Source: an uncultured Odoribacter sp. (GTDB lineage: Bacteria; Bacteroidota; Bacteroidia; Bacteroidales; Marinifilaceae). Taken from it: DNA of 64,000 bases. Every line of letters begins with the position of its first letter. The first letter of the stretch is position 1. Position numbers and translations under genes: made by a program. Location: assembly GCA_910578105.1 (NCBI GenBank), contig CAJTPD010000005.1, forward strand, positions 139,096-203,095, in the 5' to 3' direction. Below are positions 56,088-63,272 of this stretch, one piece after another. Under the pieces are notes generated by a model. It made no database searches. It was not told where the DNA came from and saw only the letters and a list, made by a program, of their open reading frames with translations.

Positions 56088-57167
56088 ATGAAATATCTTA
56101 TCATCAGCCTGTCCGTTATCCTCCTGAACCTCCCCTCCTCCCTGAACGCCTGCACCGGTCTCTCGCTCAAAGCCAAAGACGGCGCATACGTCCAGGCACG
56201 CACCATCGAATGGGGAAGCAGCGACCTGCCAAGCGAATATGTAATTATCCCCAGAGGACAGCAGATTACATCCTATACCCCGACAGGCGTAAACGGCGCG
56301 GTGTTTCAAACCAAATACGGCGTCGTGGGACTCGCCATCATGCGAAAAGAGTTCATCGCCGAGGGACTGAATGAAGCCGGACTTTCCGCCGGGCTTTTCT
56401 ATTTCCCGCGCTACGGGAGCTACGTAAGCTACAACCCCGCAGAAAATCAACGCTCGGTAAACGACCTGCAACTGGTCACCTGGATGCTGTCGCAATTCTC
56501 AACCATCGACGAAATCAAAGCGGCACTTCCCTCAATCCGTATCATCGGCATCGACCAGACCGCAGGCTCCACCTCCACCGTCCACTGGCGCATAGGGGAA
56601 CCCTCCGGCAGACAAGTCGTACTCGAAATCGTGGACGGCATCCCCCATTTCTACGAAAACCCGGTGGGAGTGCTGACCAACGCCCCCGGATTTGAATGGC
56701 ACCTGACAAACCTGAACAACTACGTCAACCTCACCCCCGGAGGCGTGGCCCCCCACGCCCTGAGCGACCTCACCTTAGCCCCCTTCGGCTCCGGAGCCGG
56801 ATTCCTGGGCATACCCGGCGACATCACACCCCCCTCCCGTTTCGTGCGCATCGCCTTCTACCGGGCCACAGCCCCCCAACGCCCCACAGCCCTCGAAACC
56901 ATCCTGGAATGCTTCCACATCCTCAACAACTTCGACATCCCCATCGGCATTGAACACCCCCTCGGCCAATCCCCCGACATCCCCAGTGCCACCCAATGGA
57001 CATCGGCCACCGACCTCACCAACCGCAAAATATATTACAAAACCGCCTACAATTCCACCATCCGGTGCATTGACCTCCAGACCATCGACTTCGCCGCCAG
57101 CCCCTACCAGTCTTTCCCCCTGGACGCCACCCGCCAACAACCCATCGAATACCTCAACATCAAATGA
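56088..57167 (+). CDS. linear amide C-N hydrolase, choloylglycine hydrolase family (bile salt hydrolase-like)
   Basis: 359 aa. Signal peptide ends at A21, so cleavage exposes the Ntn nucleophile C22 (ACTGLSLKAKDG). The conserved Arg is R38 (ARTIEWG; E41 stands where many BSHs have Asp), with LTNAPGFEWHLTNLNNY for the oxyanion Asn and TPPSRFVRIAFY for the late Arg. Family C59 contains bile salt hydrolases and penicillin V acylases; the adjacent 7alpha-HSDH favours bile salt deconjugation in the periplasm. Locally very GC-rich (41 of 60 bases at 56761-56820). The stop TGA is the first triplet of a repeat doublet. Confidence 0.88.
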   Translation: MKYLIISLSVILLNLPSSLNACTGLSLKAKDGAYVQARTIEWGSSDLPSEYVIIPRGQQITSYTPTGVNGAVFQTKYGVVGLAIMRKEFIAEGLNEAGLSAGLFYFPRYGSYVSYNPAENQRSVNDLQLVTWMLSQFSTIDEIKAALPSIRIIGIDQTAGSTSTVHWRIGEPSGRQVVLEIVDGIPHFYENPVGVLTNAPGFEWHLTNLNNYVNLTPGGVAPHALSDLTLAPFGSGAGFLGIPGDITPPSRFVRIAFYRATAPQRPTALETILECFHILNNFDIPIGIEHPLGQSPDIPSATQWTSATDLTNRKIYYKTAYNSTIRCIDLQTIDFAASPYQSFPLDATRQQPIEYLNIK

Positions 57168-57235
57168 CACATGGGGACGGGGCATTTGCGTCATGACACA
57201 AAAGCCCCGTCCCCATGCGTCATTCCCATGCGTCA
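57165..57235. repeat. 58-bp inverted doublet of the 29-bp unit plus an 11-bp partial third copy
   Basis: Unit 1 at 57165-57193 and inverted unit 2 at 57194-57222 form a long hairpin. The last 11 bases of unit 2 (CCATGCGTCA-type end) are then repeated at 57225-57235. The left edge is the stop of the BSH-like gene (+) and the right edge of the partial copy is the stop of the YitT-like gene (-). Confidence 0.92.
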
Positions 57236-57982
57236 TTCTCCCCTGTCGCCGCGACGATAAAGCAATCGCGCCAAACCGAACAGATAACGCCGGAATCCCG
57301 GAATATAAGCCAGCACACGGTCAAACCACCCCAGATACGGAGTGATGAACTTCACCACGAGGCCGACATAGACCATCGCGAAAAGTGTCCCGACGCCGAT
57401 GACATTCCATTGCCAACGCCCAAAAAAGAAATAGCAGCTTCCCACGGCAAGCACAACAAGGGCCGTATCCACCCCAATCTTGACTTTGGCGAAAGGACGG
57501 CGCGCCACCTGGCTGATAACAATAGAAATACCCTCACCCGGCATGGTAACCGAACCACACCGCACCTCAAAGGCTATACCGATACCCATGATGGTGCATC
57601 CCGCAAACTGGACAAACAACTGCGACGGCAGAGTCCCACACTCCAGAGCCGAGGTCAGAAACATATTCAAATCAATGAGCCAGCCAAACACAAACCCAAT
57701 AACCAATTGGAACAGTTGCACAGGCTCGAATTTTTTCCGCAAAATGAGCACCTGACAAAACACCAGTATGAAATTCATCGCAATGGTATAGCCGCCGATT
57801 GTCCATTCCGGAACGCGGCTCACCGGCCCCGCCAGCGAAAATACAAACGGCAGGGAAGATATCACACTGCTGCCCAGGCAGGATTTTACGCAAAGCACCA
57901 CCCCCAGCGTCATCAAATACAATGAAAGCATAAGCAGCAAATGCTGCCAAAAAAACGATATTACTTTTTCCTTCGTTGTCAT
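57233..57982 (-). CDS. YczE/YitT-like integral membrane protein
   Basis: 249 aa from ATG 57982 (MTTKEKVISFFWQHLLL). Five to six membrane helices. Family features: YLMTLGVVLCVKSCLGSSVISSLP, the GIGIAFEVRCGSVTMPGEG segment and the late VKIGVDTALVVLAVGSCYFFFG. YczE/YitT proteins are widespread and without an assigned substrate. Its stop lies in the repeat, and it converges on the BSH-like gene. Confidence 0.85.
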   Translation of the reverse strand: MTTKEKVISFFWQHLLLMLSLYLMTLGVVLCVKSCLGSSVISSLPFVFSLAGPVSRVPEWTIGGYTIAMNFILVFCQVLILRKKFEPVQLFQLVIGFVFGWLIDLNMFLTSALECGTLPSQLFVQFAGCTIMGIGIAFEVRCGSVTMPGEGISIVISQVARRPFAKVKIGVDTALVVLAVGSCYFFFGRWQWNVIGVGTLFAMVYVGLVVKFITPYLGWFDRVLAYIPGFRRYLFGLARLLYRRGDRGE

Positions 57983-58050
57983 CACGCTTGAATTTAATCT
58001 GTTCACCTTTATTCCGACGGCAAAAATACATAATTTATCCGGGAATCACT

Positions 58051-58071
58051 CCCCCCGTCCCCCATGTGCCA
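58051..58071. repeat. degenerate half of the 29-bp unit
   Basis: CCCCCCGTCCCCCATGTGCCA differs from the usual unit arm by one inserted C and one T-to-C change. It lies between the divergent YitT-like and tag genes and is not at a stop codon. Confidence 0.55.
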
Positions 58072-58087
58072 CTTCAATATTAATTCG

Positions 58088-58095
58088 TATTTTTG
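58088..58095 (+). promoter_or_regulatory. -7 box TATTTTTG of tag
   Basis: Exact TAnnTTTG match, 24 nt before the ATG at 58120. It rules out the in-frame upstream start at 58093. Confidence 0.5.
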
Positions 58096-58119
58096 CACCA
58101 CACCATAAAACTGAACATC

Positions 58120-58689
58120 ATGCAGGACATCATAAACGGACGCTGCGGCTGGTGCGGAACAGACGAATTATATGTAAAATACCACGACGAAGAGTGGGGA
58201 AAATTAGTCACCGACGATAAAACACTGTTCGAATTCCTTGTACTGGAGAGTGCCCAGGCCGGACTGAGCTGGATTACCATCTTAAGAAAACGCGAAGGCT
58301 ATCGCCGGGCCTTTTGCAACTTCGATGCCGGACAGGTGGCAAACATGACCGACGAGGACGTGGAACGGCTGATGCTATTTGACGGCATTGTCAGAAACCG
58401 ACTGAAAATCAAGGCGACCATCACCAATGCCCGCCTATTCCTCGACATACAAAAAGAATTCGGAAGTTTCTACAACTACACCCTATCGTTCTTCCCCAAC
58501 AGGCAACCGATAACCAACACCGTCCGGTCATTGAGCGAAATTCCGGTATCCTCCCCCGAATCGGATGCCATGAGCCGCGACATGAAAAAACGGGGCTTCA
58601 AATTCTTCGGGACAACCATCTGCTACGCCCACCTGCAAGCCTCAGGCTTCATCAACGACCACCTCACCGCCTGCATCTGCCGGAAATGA
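58120..58689 (+). CDS. tag: DNA-3-methyladenine glycosylase I
   Basis: 189 aa from ATG 58120 (MQDIINGRCGWC). Zinc ligands as in E. coli Tag: C9, H22 (YHDEEWG), H181 and C185 (NDHLTAC). Core motif LESAQAGLSWITILRKREGYRRAF and NTVRSLSEIP are typical. Removes 3-methyladenine from alkylated DNA. The stop TGA (58687-58689) is the first triplet of a perfect 58-bp repeat doublet. Confidence 0.95.
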   Translation: MQDIINGRCGWCGTDELYVKYHDEEWGKLVTDDKTLFEFLVLESAQAGLSWITILRKREGYRRAFCNFDAGQVANMTDEDVERLMLFDGIVRNRLKIKATITNARLFLDIQKEFGSFYNYTLSFFPNRQPITNTVRSLSEIPVSSPESDAMSRDMKKRGFKFFGTTICYAHLQASGFINDHLTACICRK

Positions 58690-58744
58690 CACATGGGGAC
58701 GGGGGTTTTGCGTCATGACACAAACCCCCCGTCCCCATGTGTCA
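58687..58744. repeat. 58-bp inverted doublet of the 29-bp unit
   Basis: Units at 58687-58715 and 58716-58744 are near-perfect inverted copies (TGACACATGGGGACGGGG against CCCCGTCCCCATGTGTCA), giving a hairpin of about 28 bp. It abuts tag at its stop and lies 9 bp from the stop of the RloB-like gene. Confidence 0.95.
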
Positions 58745-58753
58745 CCCCGACCT

Positions 58754-59482
58754 TTAATCCAATTTTTGATTTACTCTCTCACTTATCTCTTGATTCAATT
58801 CCTCATCCTTTCCCATCAATTGTAATACAATTTCATGTACTTTCGTGCACGGATTATGTGTTGCAAAACTCTGGTCAGTAAAATATTTTTCCATATCCAA
58901 CGCATTCCTGATGGCTGAATCCTGGCTGCCATACTTATTCATAATGGAATAATTCTCCGGATTATTTTTCTCATACACATACTCTTTCTTATCTTTATAA
59001 GCAGGAGAATCATTTACAGCCCTTGATATCGCTTCTTTATATTCAGTTCTTGACATCGGAGTTTCTCTCTTACAAAAATGCAACAGATACCACAATTCAA
59101 AAGCCTCATTGCTCCAGGCGCACCCAATCCCGTTCTTTTTTGCTTTCAATATAGCAGCATTAAAAGCCACATCGGGAAAATCATCTTTATCAAACACAGC
59201 CCACACCCTATCATACGGATTATTTTCCAATTCCGCCTGCGTCTTCCGTCTTATCGCCTCATCCACCACCCTTTTTGTATTAATTCCACCTCCGCCAAAC
59301 TCCAAATCAATAACATACAACCCTCTTTTTTTCTTATGAAATGCCTTAAAATAATTAGGTTCAGTTTTACTCCCTTCGCAAACAATTAAAATCCTGCATA
59401 CGATATTTACCGGTTCATGGGAACATCTCTTATACCCACGACGTTTTAAAATCGAATTATCTATTTTTACTTTCCGTGCCAT
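58754..59482 (-). CDS. RloB/AbiLii-like TOPRIM-family nuclease
   Basis: 242 aa. RloB domain: ILIVCEGSKTEPNYFKAFHKK (TOPRIM glutamate), VWAVFDKDDFPDVAF (DxD) and AWSNEAFELWYLLHF. Begins 16 bp after the ATPase stop, so the pair is an operon. RloA/RloB pairs are known as the AbiL abortive-infection type and resemble other ATPase plus TOPRIM systems such as PARIS. Likely the toxic effector, released or activated by the ATPase on phage infection. Confidence 0.88.
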   Translation of the reverse strand: MARKVKIDNSILKRRGYKRCSHEPVNIVCRILIVCEGSKTEPNYFKAFHKKKRGLYVIDLEFGGGGINTKRVVDEAIRRKTQAELENNPYDRVWAVFDKDDFPDVAFNAAILKAKKNGIGCAWSNEAFELWYLLHFCKRETPMSRTEYKEAISRAVNDSPAYKDKKEYVYEKNNPENYSIMNKYGSQDSAIRNALDMEKYFTDQSFATHNPCTKVHEIVLQLMGKDEELNQEISERVNQKLD

Positions 59483-59498
59483 TGCCTCTATCCCTCAT

Positions 59499-60758
59499 TC
59501 AGTTAATATAAGGAATAGCACCATACCGCCCGTTTATATAGTTTTTCTCATAATTACTGTCATTACGGGGCTTCGTTCCATCGGGCAAAACAATATCCAT
59601 CATGGAATACAAATCCGTCTGCTCTTTCTCATCTTTTTCCGTAAACCATATCTGGTCCCTCCTTAATAGCCTCGAAGACAATAAATGCGTATCATGGGTG
59701 GAAAATACAAGCTGGGCTCCATGAGGATTATACTCATTACTGTTAAATAATTTTATAATATGCATGGAAATCAACGGATGCATCTTGGCATCCAATTCAT
59801 CAACAACCAATGTCGCTCCCCTTTTTAAAGTATCGAATATCGGTCCCGCCAAATCTATCAATTTCCTCGTTCCTGCCGATTCTTTTTCTTCCACATCAAA
59901 CTTTTCATCCCCGACAATTTTTCCATCCCTATTATACTTATGATGAACAGCTTGCAAAGAAATTGTTTTTTTACCTGTAAGTTGCTTAGACCAAAATGCC
60001 CTTAACTCCGAAGGCAAATCCTTGGGAACGATAGCCTCTTCTTCCAATGTTTCCAAATGTTCAAAACCCAATTCCAAAGAATGGAAAAATGCCAAAGCTT
60101 CTTCACATCCTTCCTCATGGGTATGAAACATAAACTTAGAAAATCCCTGATAACCATCGCTCTCAAGTCCGGAAATTACATTATAACCGACTTGAAACCA
60201 GCCCATTACTTTTTTAGAAACCTCCCCTCCCAATTGCGCGCACAAAGACAAAAACAGCCGGTTATCATTTGTATTCTTTTCATTATCAATCCCCTCTGTA
60301 AAAAGCACCTCATTAACCTCTATTCCATCACCCTCTCTTACAAACAGCATTTTTTCCTTTCTTATCCCTTCATTTATGAAAAGCCACTCACCTATAATTT
60401 TATTCAAATTATACTCAAACCCGTATCTGTAACAAACCGAATCCAATAAAAACAACACCTCAAAAAATGTAGGTTTCCCCTCTGCATTCGAAAGCAAAAA
60501 AGGGTCATAATTCAATTCATCACCGTCATTCAGCTTTACCGAACCCAGCACGCATTTCCCCATTGCTGCCAAAGCATGGATAAGATTGCTTTTTCCGCTG
60601 GAATTAGCCCCGTAAATAGCCGCCGTTTTTAAAATCTTTACATTTCCTTTTTTTACCACATTCGTTTTAGGTTCATCACTAATCCCCTGAGCACAAAGAG
60701 ACAACGTACATTTTTTATTAAACGACCTATAATTTCCTACAGTAAATTCCAATAACAT
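59499..60758 (-). CDS. RloA/AbiLi-like AAA ATPase
   Basis: 419 aa. SMC/ABC-like ATPase: Walker A IYGANSSGKSN near residue 50, signature-like EKESAGTRKLIDLAG, Walker B TLVVDELDAKMHP and H-switch STHDTHLLS. About 230 residues of insertion lie between Walker A and signature, as in RloA/AbiLi sensors. Partner of the RloB-like nuclease. A perfect Fur-box-like palindrome lies 14 bp upstream of its start. Confidence 0.88.
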   Translation of the reverse strand: MLLEFTVGNYRSFNKKCTLSLCAQGISDEPKTNVVKKGNVKILKTAAIYGANSSGKSNLIHALAAMGKCVLGSVKLNDGDELNYDPFLLSNAEGKPTFFEVLFLLDSVCYRYGFEYNLNKIIGEWLFINEGIRKEKMLFVREGDGIEVNEVLFTEGIDNEKNTNDNRLFLSLCAQLGGEVSKKVMGWFQVGYNVISGLESDGYQGFSKFMFHTHEEGCEEALAFFHSLELGFEHLETLEEEAIVPKDLPSELRAFWSKQLTGKKTISLQAVHHKYNRDGKIVGDEKFDVEEKESAGTRKLIDLAGPIFDTLKRGATLVVDELDAKMHPLISMHIIKLFNSNEYNPHGAQLVFSTHDTHLLSSRLLRRDQIWFTEKDEKEQTDLYSMMDIVLPDGTKPRNDSNYEKNYINGRYGAIPYIN

Positions 60759-60771
60759 AGCATAATATTAA

Positions 60772-60794
60772 AAAATGAGAATGATTCTCATTTT
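60772..60794. promoter_or_regulatory. Fur-box-like perfect palindrome at the rloAB promoter
   Basis: A 23-bp perfect palindrome with central G at 60783. Its core TGAGAATGATTCTCA (60776-60790) is a perfect 7-1-7 inverted repeat, the architecture of Fur-family operators (TGATAATnATTATCA). It sits between the -7 box and the ATPase start. Confidence 0.65.
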
Positions 60795-60800
60795 ATACGC

Positions 60801-60808
60801 CAAATATA
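60801..60808 (-). promoter_or_regulatory. -7 box of rloAB
   Basis: On the minus strand TATATTTG, an exact TAnnTTTG match, about 43 nt upstream of the ATPase start. Transcription would begin within or beside the palindrome, so a bound repressor would block it. No clear -33 box. Confidence 0.5.
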
Positions 60809-60899
60809 CGTATTTGTTTTTGATTACGAATAAAATTTGAGGTTTTTTCTCATATTTAAGTCAAAAACATCCCTCCATATTTTCCCCATACCCTTTAAT

Positions 60900-60928
60900 T
60901 TCAGAATACCCCCCGTCCCATTGTGTCA
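60900..60928. repeat. 29-bp TGA-ended unit, half degenerate
   Basis: The right part, CCCCCGTCCC then TTGTGTCA, is conserved and its edge (60926-60928) is the stop of the ORF6N remnant; the left part has decayed. Confidence 0.6.
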
Positions 60929-61134
60929 TTCGTCGTACCTTACGAATCCGATTCGGGGACGGGGTTTCTTTTCGCGCTCTTTGCTGCGCACCTGCAACTC
61001 GGCAAGGGTCTGGTTTATCAGTTCGAGTTGCAGCCGCGTGTCTTCTCTGATGTCGTTCTGGTCGGTAAACACTTCTTCCATGTATTCTTTGAGTTCCTTT
61101 ACTTCCCGTTGAAGCAAGGAAACTTTATCAACCG
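60926..61134 (-). pseudogene. ORF6N protein remnant, C-terminal third only
   Basis: Encodes PVDKVSLLQREVKELKEYME through to RPRIGFVRYDE, nearly identical to residues 122-189 of the intact ORF6N copies at 62-64 kb. The coding match stops at 61134-61136, where the 58-bp repeat doublet begins, so the N-terminal two thirds (the ORF6N domain) is gone. A spurious ATG in the doublet keeps the frame open for three more codons. Deletion or replacement at the repeat edge is the simplest reading. Confidence 0.85.
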
Positions 61135-61136
61135 GG

Positions 61137-61194
61137 TGACACATGGGGACGGGGGTTTTGAGTCATGATACAAAAGCCCCGTCCCCATGTGTCA
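61137..61194. repeat. 58-bp inverted doublet of the 29-bp unit
   Basis: Units 61137-61165 and 61166-61194, inverted. It replaces the 5' part of the ORF6N remnant on its left and precedes the DUF4160 promoter on its right. Neither edge is a native stop codon here. Confidence 0.93.
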
Positions 61195-61239
61195 CCCTAA
61201 ATAAACGCCAGAATACTTCAATAATAACAAAAATGTTAT

Positions 61240-61247
61240 TACATTTG
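61240..61247 (+). promoter_or_regulatory. -7 box TACATTTG of the DUF4160-DUF2442 pair
   Basis: Exact TAnnTTTG match, 26 nt before the ATG at 61274; no clear -33 box. It excludes the upstream TTG at 61250 as the start. Confidence 0.45.
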
Positions 61248-61273
61248 TATTGAACAGACAAAAACAAACCGGG

Positions 61274-61507
61274 ATGCCAATTTTATTTTATTACTTAGGG
61301 CTAAGATTTTTCTTTTATGCAAACGACCACGAACCGATACATGTGCATGTAAGTAACGGAGATTACGAGGCCAGGTTTAAGATAAATCCTATTGAATTGA
61401 TTGAAAATAAGGGATTGAAAAAAAGAGAATTAAAGATTGCCGAAATGGCAATAGAAGAGAATAAAGAAGTAATTATTGCACGTTGGAATGAATTTTTCGG
61501 GAATTGA
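61274..61507 (+). CDS. DUF4160 small protein
   Basis: 77 aa from ATG 61274 (MPILFYYLGLRFFFY). DUF4160 hallmark FFYANDHEPIHVHVSNGDYEARF. DUF4160 and DUF2442 genes are regularly adjacent and have been proposed as a toxin-antitoxin-like pair without firm biochemical proof. The partner starts 35 bp downstream behind a strong ribosome-binding site. Confidence 0.9.
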   Translation: MPILFYYLGLRFFFYANDHEPIHVHVSNGDYEARFKINPIELIENKGLKKRELKIAEMAIEENKEVIIARWNEFFGN

Positions 61508-61542
61508 TTTTCAAAAAGTTCCCTACAGGAAAGGAGGATACC

Positions 61543-61980
61543 ATGAAATTGCAAAAACTTTGGTTTGATGATAAATACATCTGCATTGAGACCGATGCAG
61601 GAAAAACCGGGAAATTACCGTTAAATGATTTCCCCAAGTTGCGCTTCGCTACAAAAGAACAACGGGAGGCCTACGAGCTTTCACCTTTTGGTATTCACTG
61701 GTTGCAATTGGATGAAGATTTGAGTTATGAGGGATTCTTTGACTATGTTCCTTCGCCGCAATCTGAAATACGGAACAAATTGGGAGAATTGCCCGATATA
61801 TGTAACATGGGGTATATTGCTCAGCGTTATTTTGGCAAAACCCGGCAATGGCTTTATCAGCGTTTGAACGGTAACATCGTCAATGGAAAACCAGCACAAT
61901 TTACTAAAGAGGAAATAAAAATTCTCAACGAAGCCTTGCAGGATATTAGCAAAAAAATCAACGCTATTTCTATAAGTTAG
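61543..61980 (+). CDS. DUF2442 protein fused to a DUF5053-like C-terminal domain
   Basis: 145 aa from ATG 61543, chosen because AAGGAGG lies 5-6 nt upstream, the strongest Shine-Dalgarno of the window. N-terminal DUF2442 (about 1-75; FDDKYICIETDAGKTGKLPLNDFPKL, IHWLQLDEDLSYEGF). The C-terminal part (GYIAQRYFGKTRQWLYQRLNG, FTKEEIKILNEALQDISKKI) is a DUF5053-like helix-turn-helix, which would give the pair a DNA-binding autoregulator. Ends in TAG, 2 bp before the next 29-bp unit. Confidence 0.85.
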   Translation: MKLQKLWFDDKYICIETDAGKTGKLPLNDFPKLRFATKEQREAYELSPFGIHWLQLDEDLSYEGFFDYVPSPQSEIRNKLGELPDICNMGYIAQRYFGKTRQWLYQRLNGNIVNGKPAQFTKEEIKILNEALQDISKKINAISIS

Positions 61981-61982
61981 AC

Positions 61983-62011
61983 AGACGCAAAGGGACGGGG
62001 GTTTTGCGTCA
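61983..62011. repeat. 29-bp TGA-ended unit (ORF6N-array variant)
   Basis: Starts AGACGCAAAGGGACGGGG and ends TTTTGCGTCA. The right edge (62009-62011) is the stop of ORF6N copy A. AAAGGGACGG replaces the ATGGGGACGG of the other units, a variant shared by all units of the array. Confidence 0.9.
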
Positions 62012-62578
62012 TTCGTCGTACCTTATGAATCCGATTCGCGGACGGGGTTTCTTTTCGCGCTCTTTGCTGCGCACCTGCAACTCGGCAAGGGTCCGGTTTA
62101 TCAGTTCGAGTTGTATCCGCGTGTCTTCGTTGATGTCGTTCTGGTCGGCAAACACTTCTTCCATGTATTTCTTCAATTTCTTCATTTCCTCCCGGAGTTC
62201 CGCATTTTTATCAATGGGGGGAGTTGTTATCCATTGCCGCATGGCAACGAAAGTACGGATGATTTGAATGTTTACTTCGATGGCTATATCGCTATTAAGA
62301 ACAGCAGAAAGCTGGGCAACTCCATGCTCACTGAAAGCGAAAGGCATATACCGGATGCCTCCCCTTTTTGAGGTGCTGAAATTGCACCTCAAACTGTCAA
62401 ATTCCTCTTTTGTCAGTTCAAACATAAAGTCGGAAGGGAAACGGCGGATATTATTTTTGACAGAACGTTTCAGATACTTTGTTTCAATACCATACAGTTC
62501 TGCCAAATCAAAATCCAGCATCACGCGCTGACCGCGGATTTCGTATATCTTGCTCTGGATGGTTTGCAGTTGGTTCAT
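62009..62578 (-). CDS. ORF6N domain protein, array copy A
   Basis: 189 aa. N-terminal ORF6N domain (about 5-90; MLDFDLAELYGIETKYLK, RRFPSDFMFELT), a middle part with PFAFSEHGVAQLSAVLNS, and a coiled-coil C-terminal third (about 128-178) ending RPRIGFIRYDE. ORF6N/KilA-N-like proteins occur in phages and bacteria as DNA-binding antirepressor-type regulators; this one's target is unknown. Residues 1-22 and about 125-189 are almost identical to copies B and C while the middle differs. Confidence 0.92.
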   Translation of the reverse strand: MNQLQTIQSKIYEIRGQRVMLDFDLAELYGIETKYLKRSVKNNIRRFPSDFMFELTKEEFDSLRCNFSTSKRGGIRYMPFAFSEHGVAQLSAVLNSDIAIEVNIQIIRTFVAMRQWITTPPIDKNAELREEMKKLKKYMEEVFADQNDINEDTRIQLELINRTLAELQVRSKEREKKPRPRIGFIRYDE

Positions 62579-62607
62579 GGCTGTTGTGATAAGATTTATC
62601 TATTGGG

Positions 62608-62636
62608 TGATACAAAGGGACGGGGGTTTTGCGTCA
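62608..62636. repeat. 29-bp TGA-ended unit (ORF6N-array variant)
   Basis: TGATACAAAGGGACGGGG onward to GCGTCA; the right edge is the stop of copy B. It lies in the 55-bp spacer between copies A and B. On the minus strand it contains TTTG, which could act as a -33 element for copy A, but no good -7 box follows. Confidence 0.92.
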
Positions 62637-63203
62637 TTCGTCGTACCTTACGAATCCGATTCGCGGACGGGGGGCCTTTTCACGCTCTTTGCTGCGCACC
62701 TGCAACTCGGCAAGGGTCTGGTTGATGAGTTCCAATTGCATGCGGGTATCTTCGTTGATGTCGTTCTGGTCGGCAAACACTTCTTCGATATATTCTTTGA
62801 GTTCCTTTACTTCCCGTTGAAGCAAAGAAACTTTATCAACCGGAGGATTGGCTATCAGTTGGCGGACAGCTATAAAAGCACGCATGATGTGAATGTTCAC
62901 CTGTATAGCGGTATTTGAACGGAGTACACTACTCAGCATCGCCACCCCTTGTTCAGTAAAAGCATAAGGCAATTTACGGATTCCTCCCCAACTTGAAATC
63001 ACAAATTGTGATTTCAAGATTTGCCACTCTTCACCACTCAATCGGAACATAAAGTCTTCGGGGAAGCGTTCAATATTGCGTTTCACAGCCTGATTAAGCA
63101 CACGTGTTTCCACTTGGTATAATTCCGCCAAATCCCGGTCCAGCATCACGCGCTGACCGCGAATTTCGTATATCTTGCTCTGGATGGTTTGCAGTTGGTT
63201 CAT
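62634..63203 (-). CDS. ORF6N domain protein, array copy B
   Basis: 189 aa, same layout as copy A. Divergent middle: LAELYQVETRVLNQAVKRNI, FRLSGEEWQILKSQFVISSWGG, PYAFTEQGVAMLSSVLRS. Conserved start MNQLQTIQSKIYEIRGQRVML and C-terminal coiled coil ending RPRIGFVRYDE. The copy begins exactly 625 bp from copy A. Expected to be a nucleic-acid-binding regulator by family. Confidence 0.92.
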   Translation of the reverse strand: MNQLQTIQSKIYEIRGQRVMLDRDLAELYQVETRVLNQAVKRNIERFPEDFMFRLSGEEWQILKSQFVISSWGGIRKLPYAFTEQGVAMLSSVLRSNTAIQVNIHIMRAFIAVRQLIANPPVDKVSLLQREVKELKEYIEEVFADQNDINEDTRMQLELINQTLAELQVRSKEREKAPRPRIGFVRYDE

Positions 63204-63232
63204 GGCTGTTGTGATAAAGTTTATCTATTGGG

Positions 63233-63261
63233 TGATACAAAGGGACGGGGGTTTTGTGTCA
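63233..63261. repeat. 29-bp TGA-ended unit (ORF6N-array variant)
   Basis: TGATACAAAGGGACGGGG onward to GTGTCA. The right edge would be the stop of copy C in the ancestral frame (63259-63261). Confidence 0.92.
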
Positions 63262-63272
63262 TTCATCGTACC

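Noticed and set aside
57194..57345. Small open frames starting MTQKPRPHVS inside the repeat units
   Set aside because: The decapeptide is simply the translation of the 29-bp unit, recurs at several copies, and continues into unrelated sequence each time. No ribosome-binding site is visible.
62027..62070. GGACGGGG inside the ORF6N C-terminal coding sequence as another repeat unit
   Set aside because: The string codes for the conserved Pro-Arg-Pro-Arg ending and lacks the TGAYRC/GYGTCA ends; similarity to the unit core is probably coincidental, although a common origin of the tail cannot be excluded.
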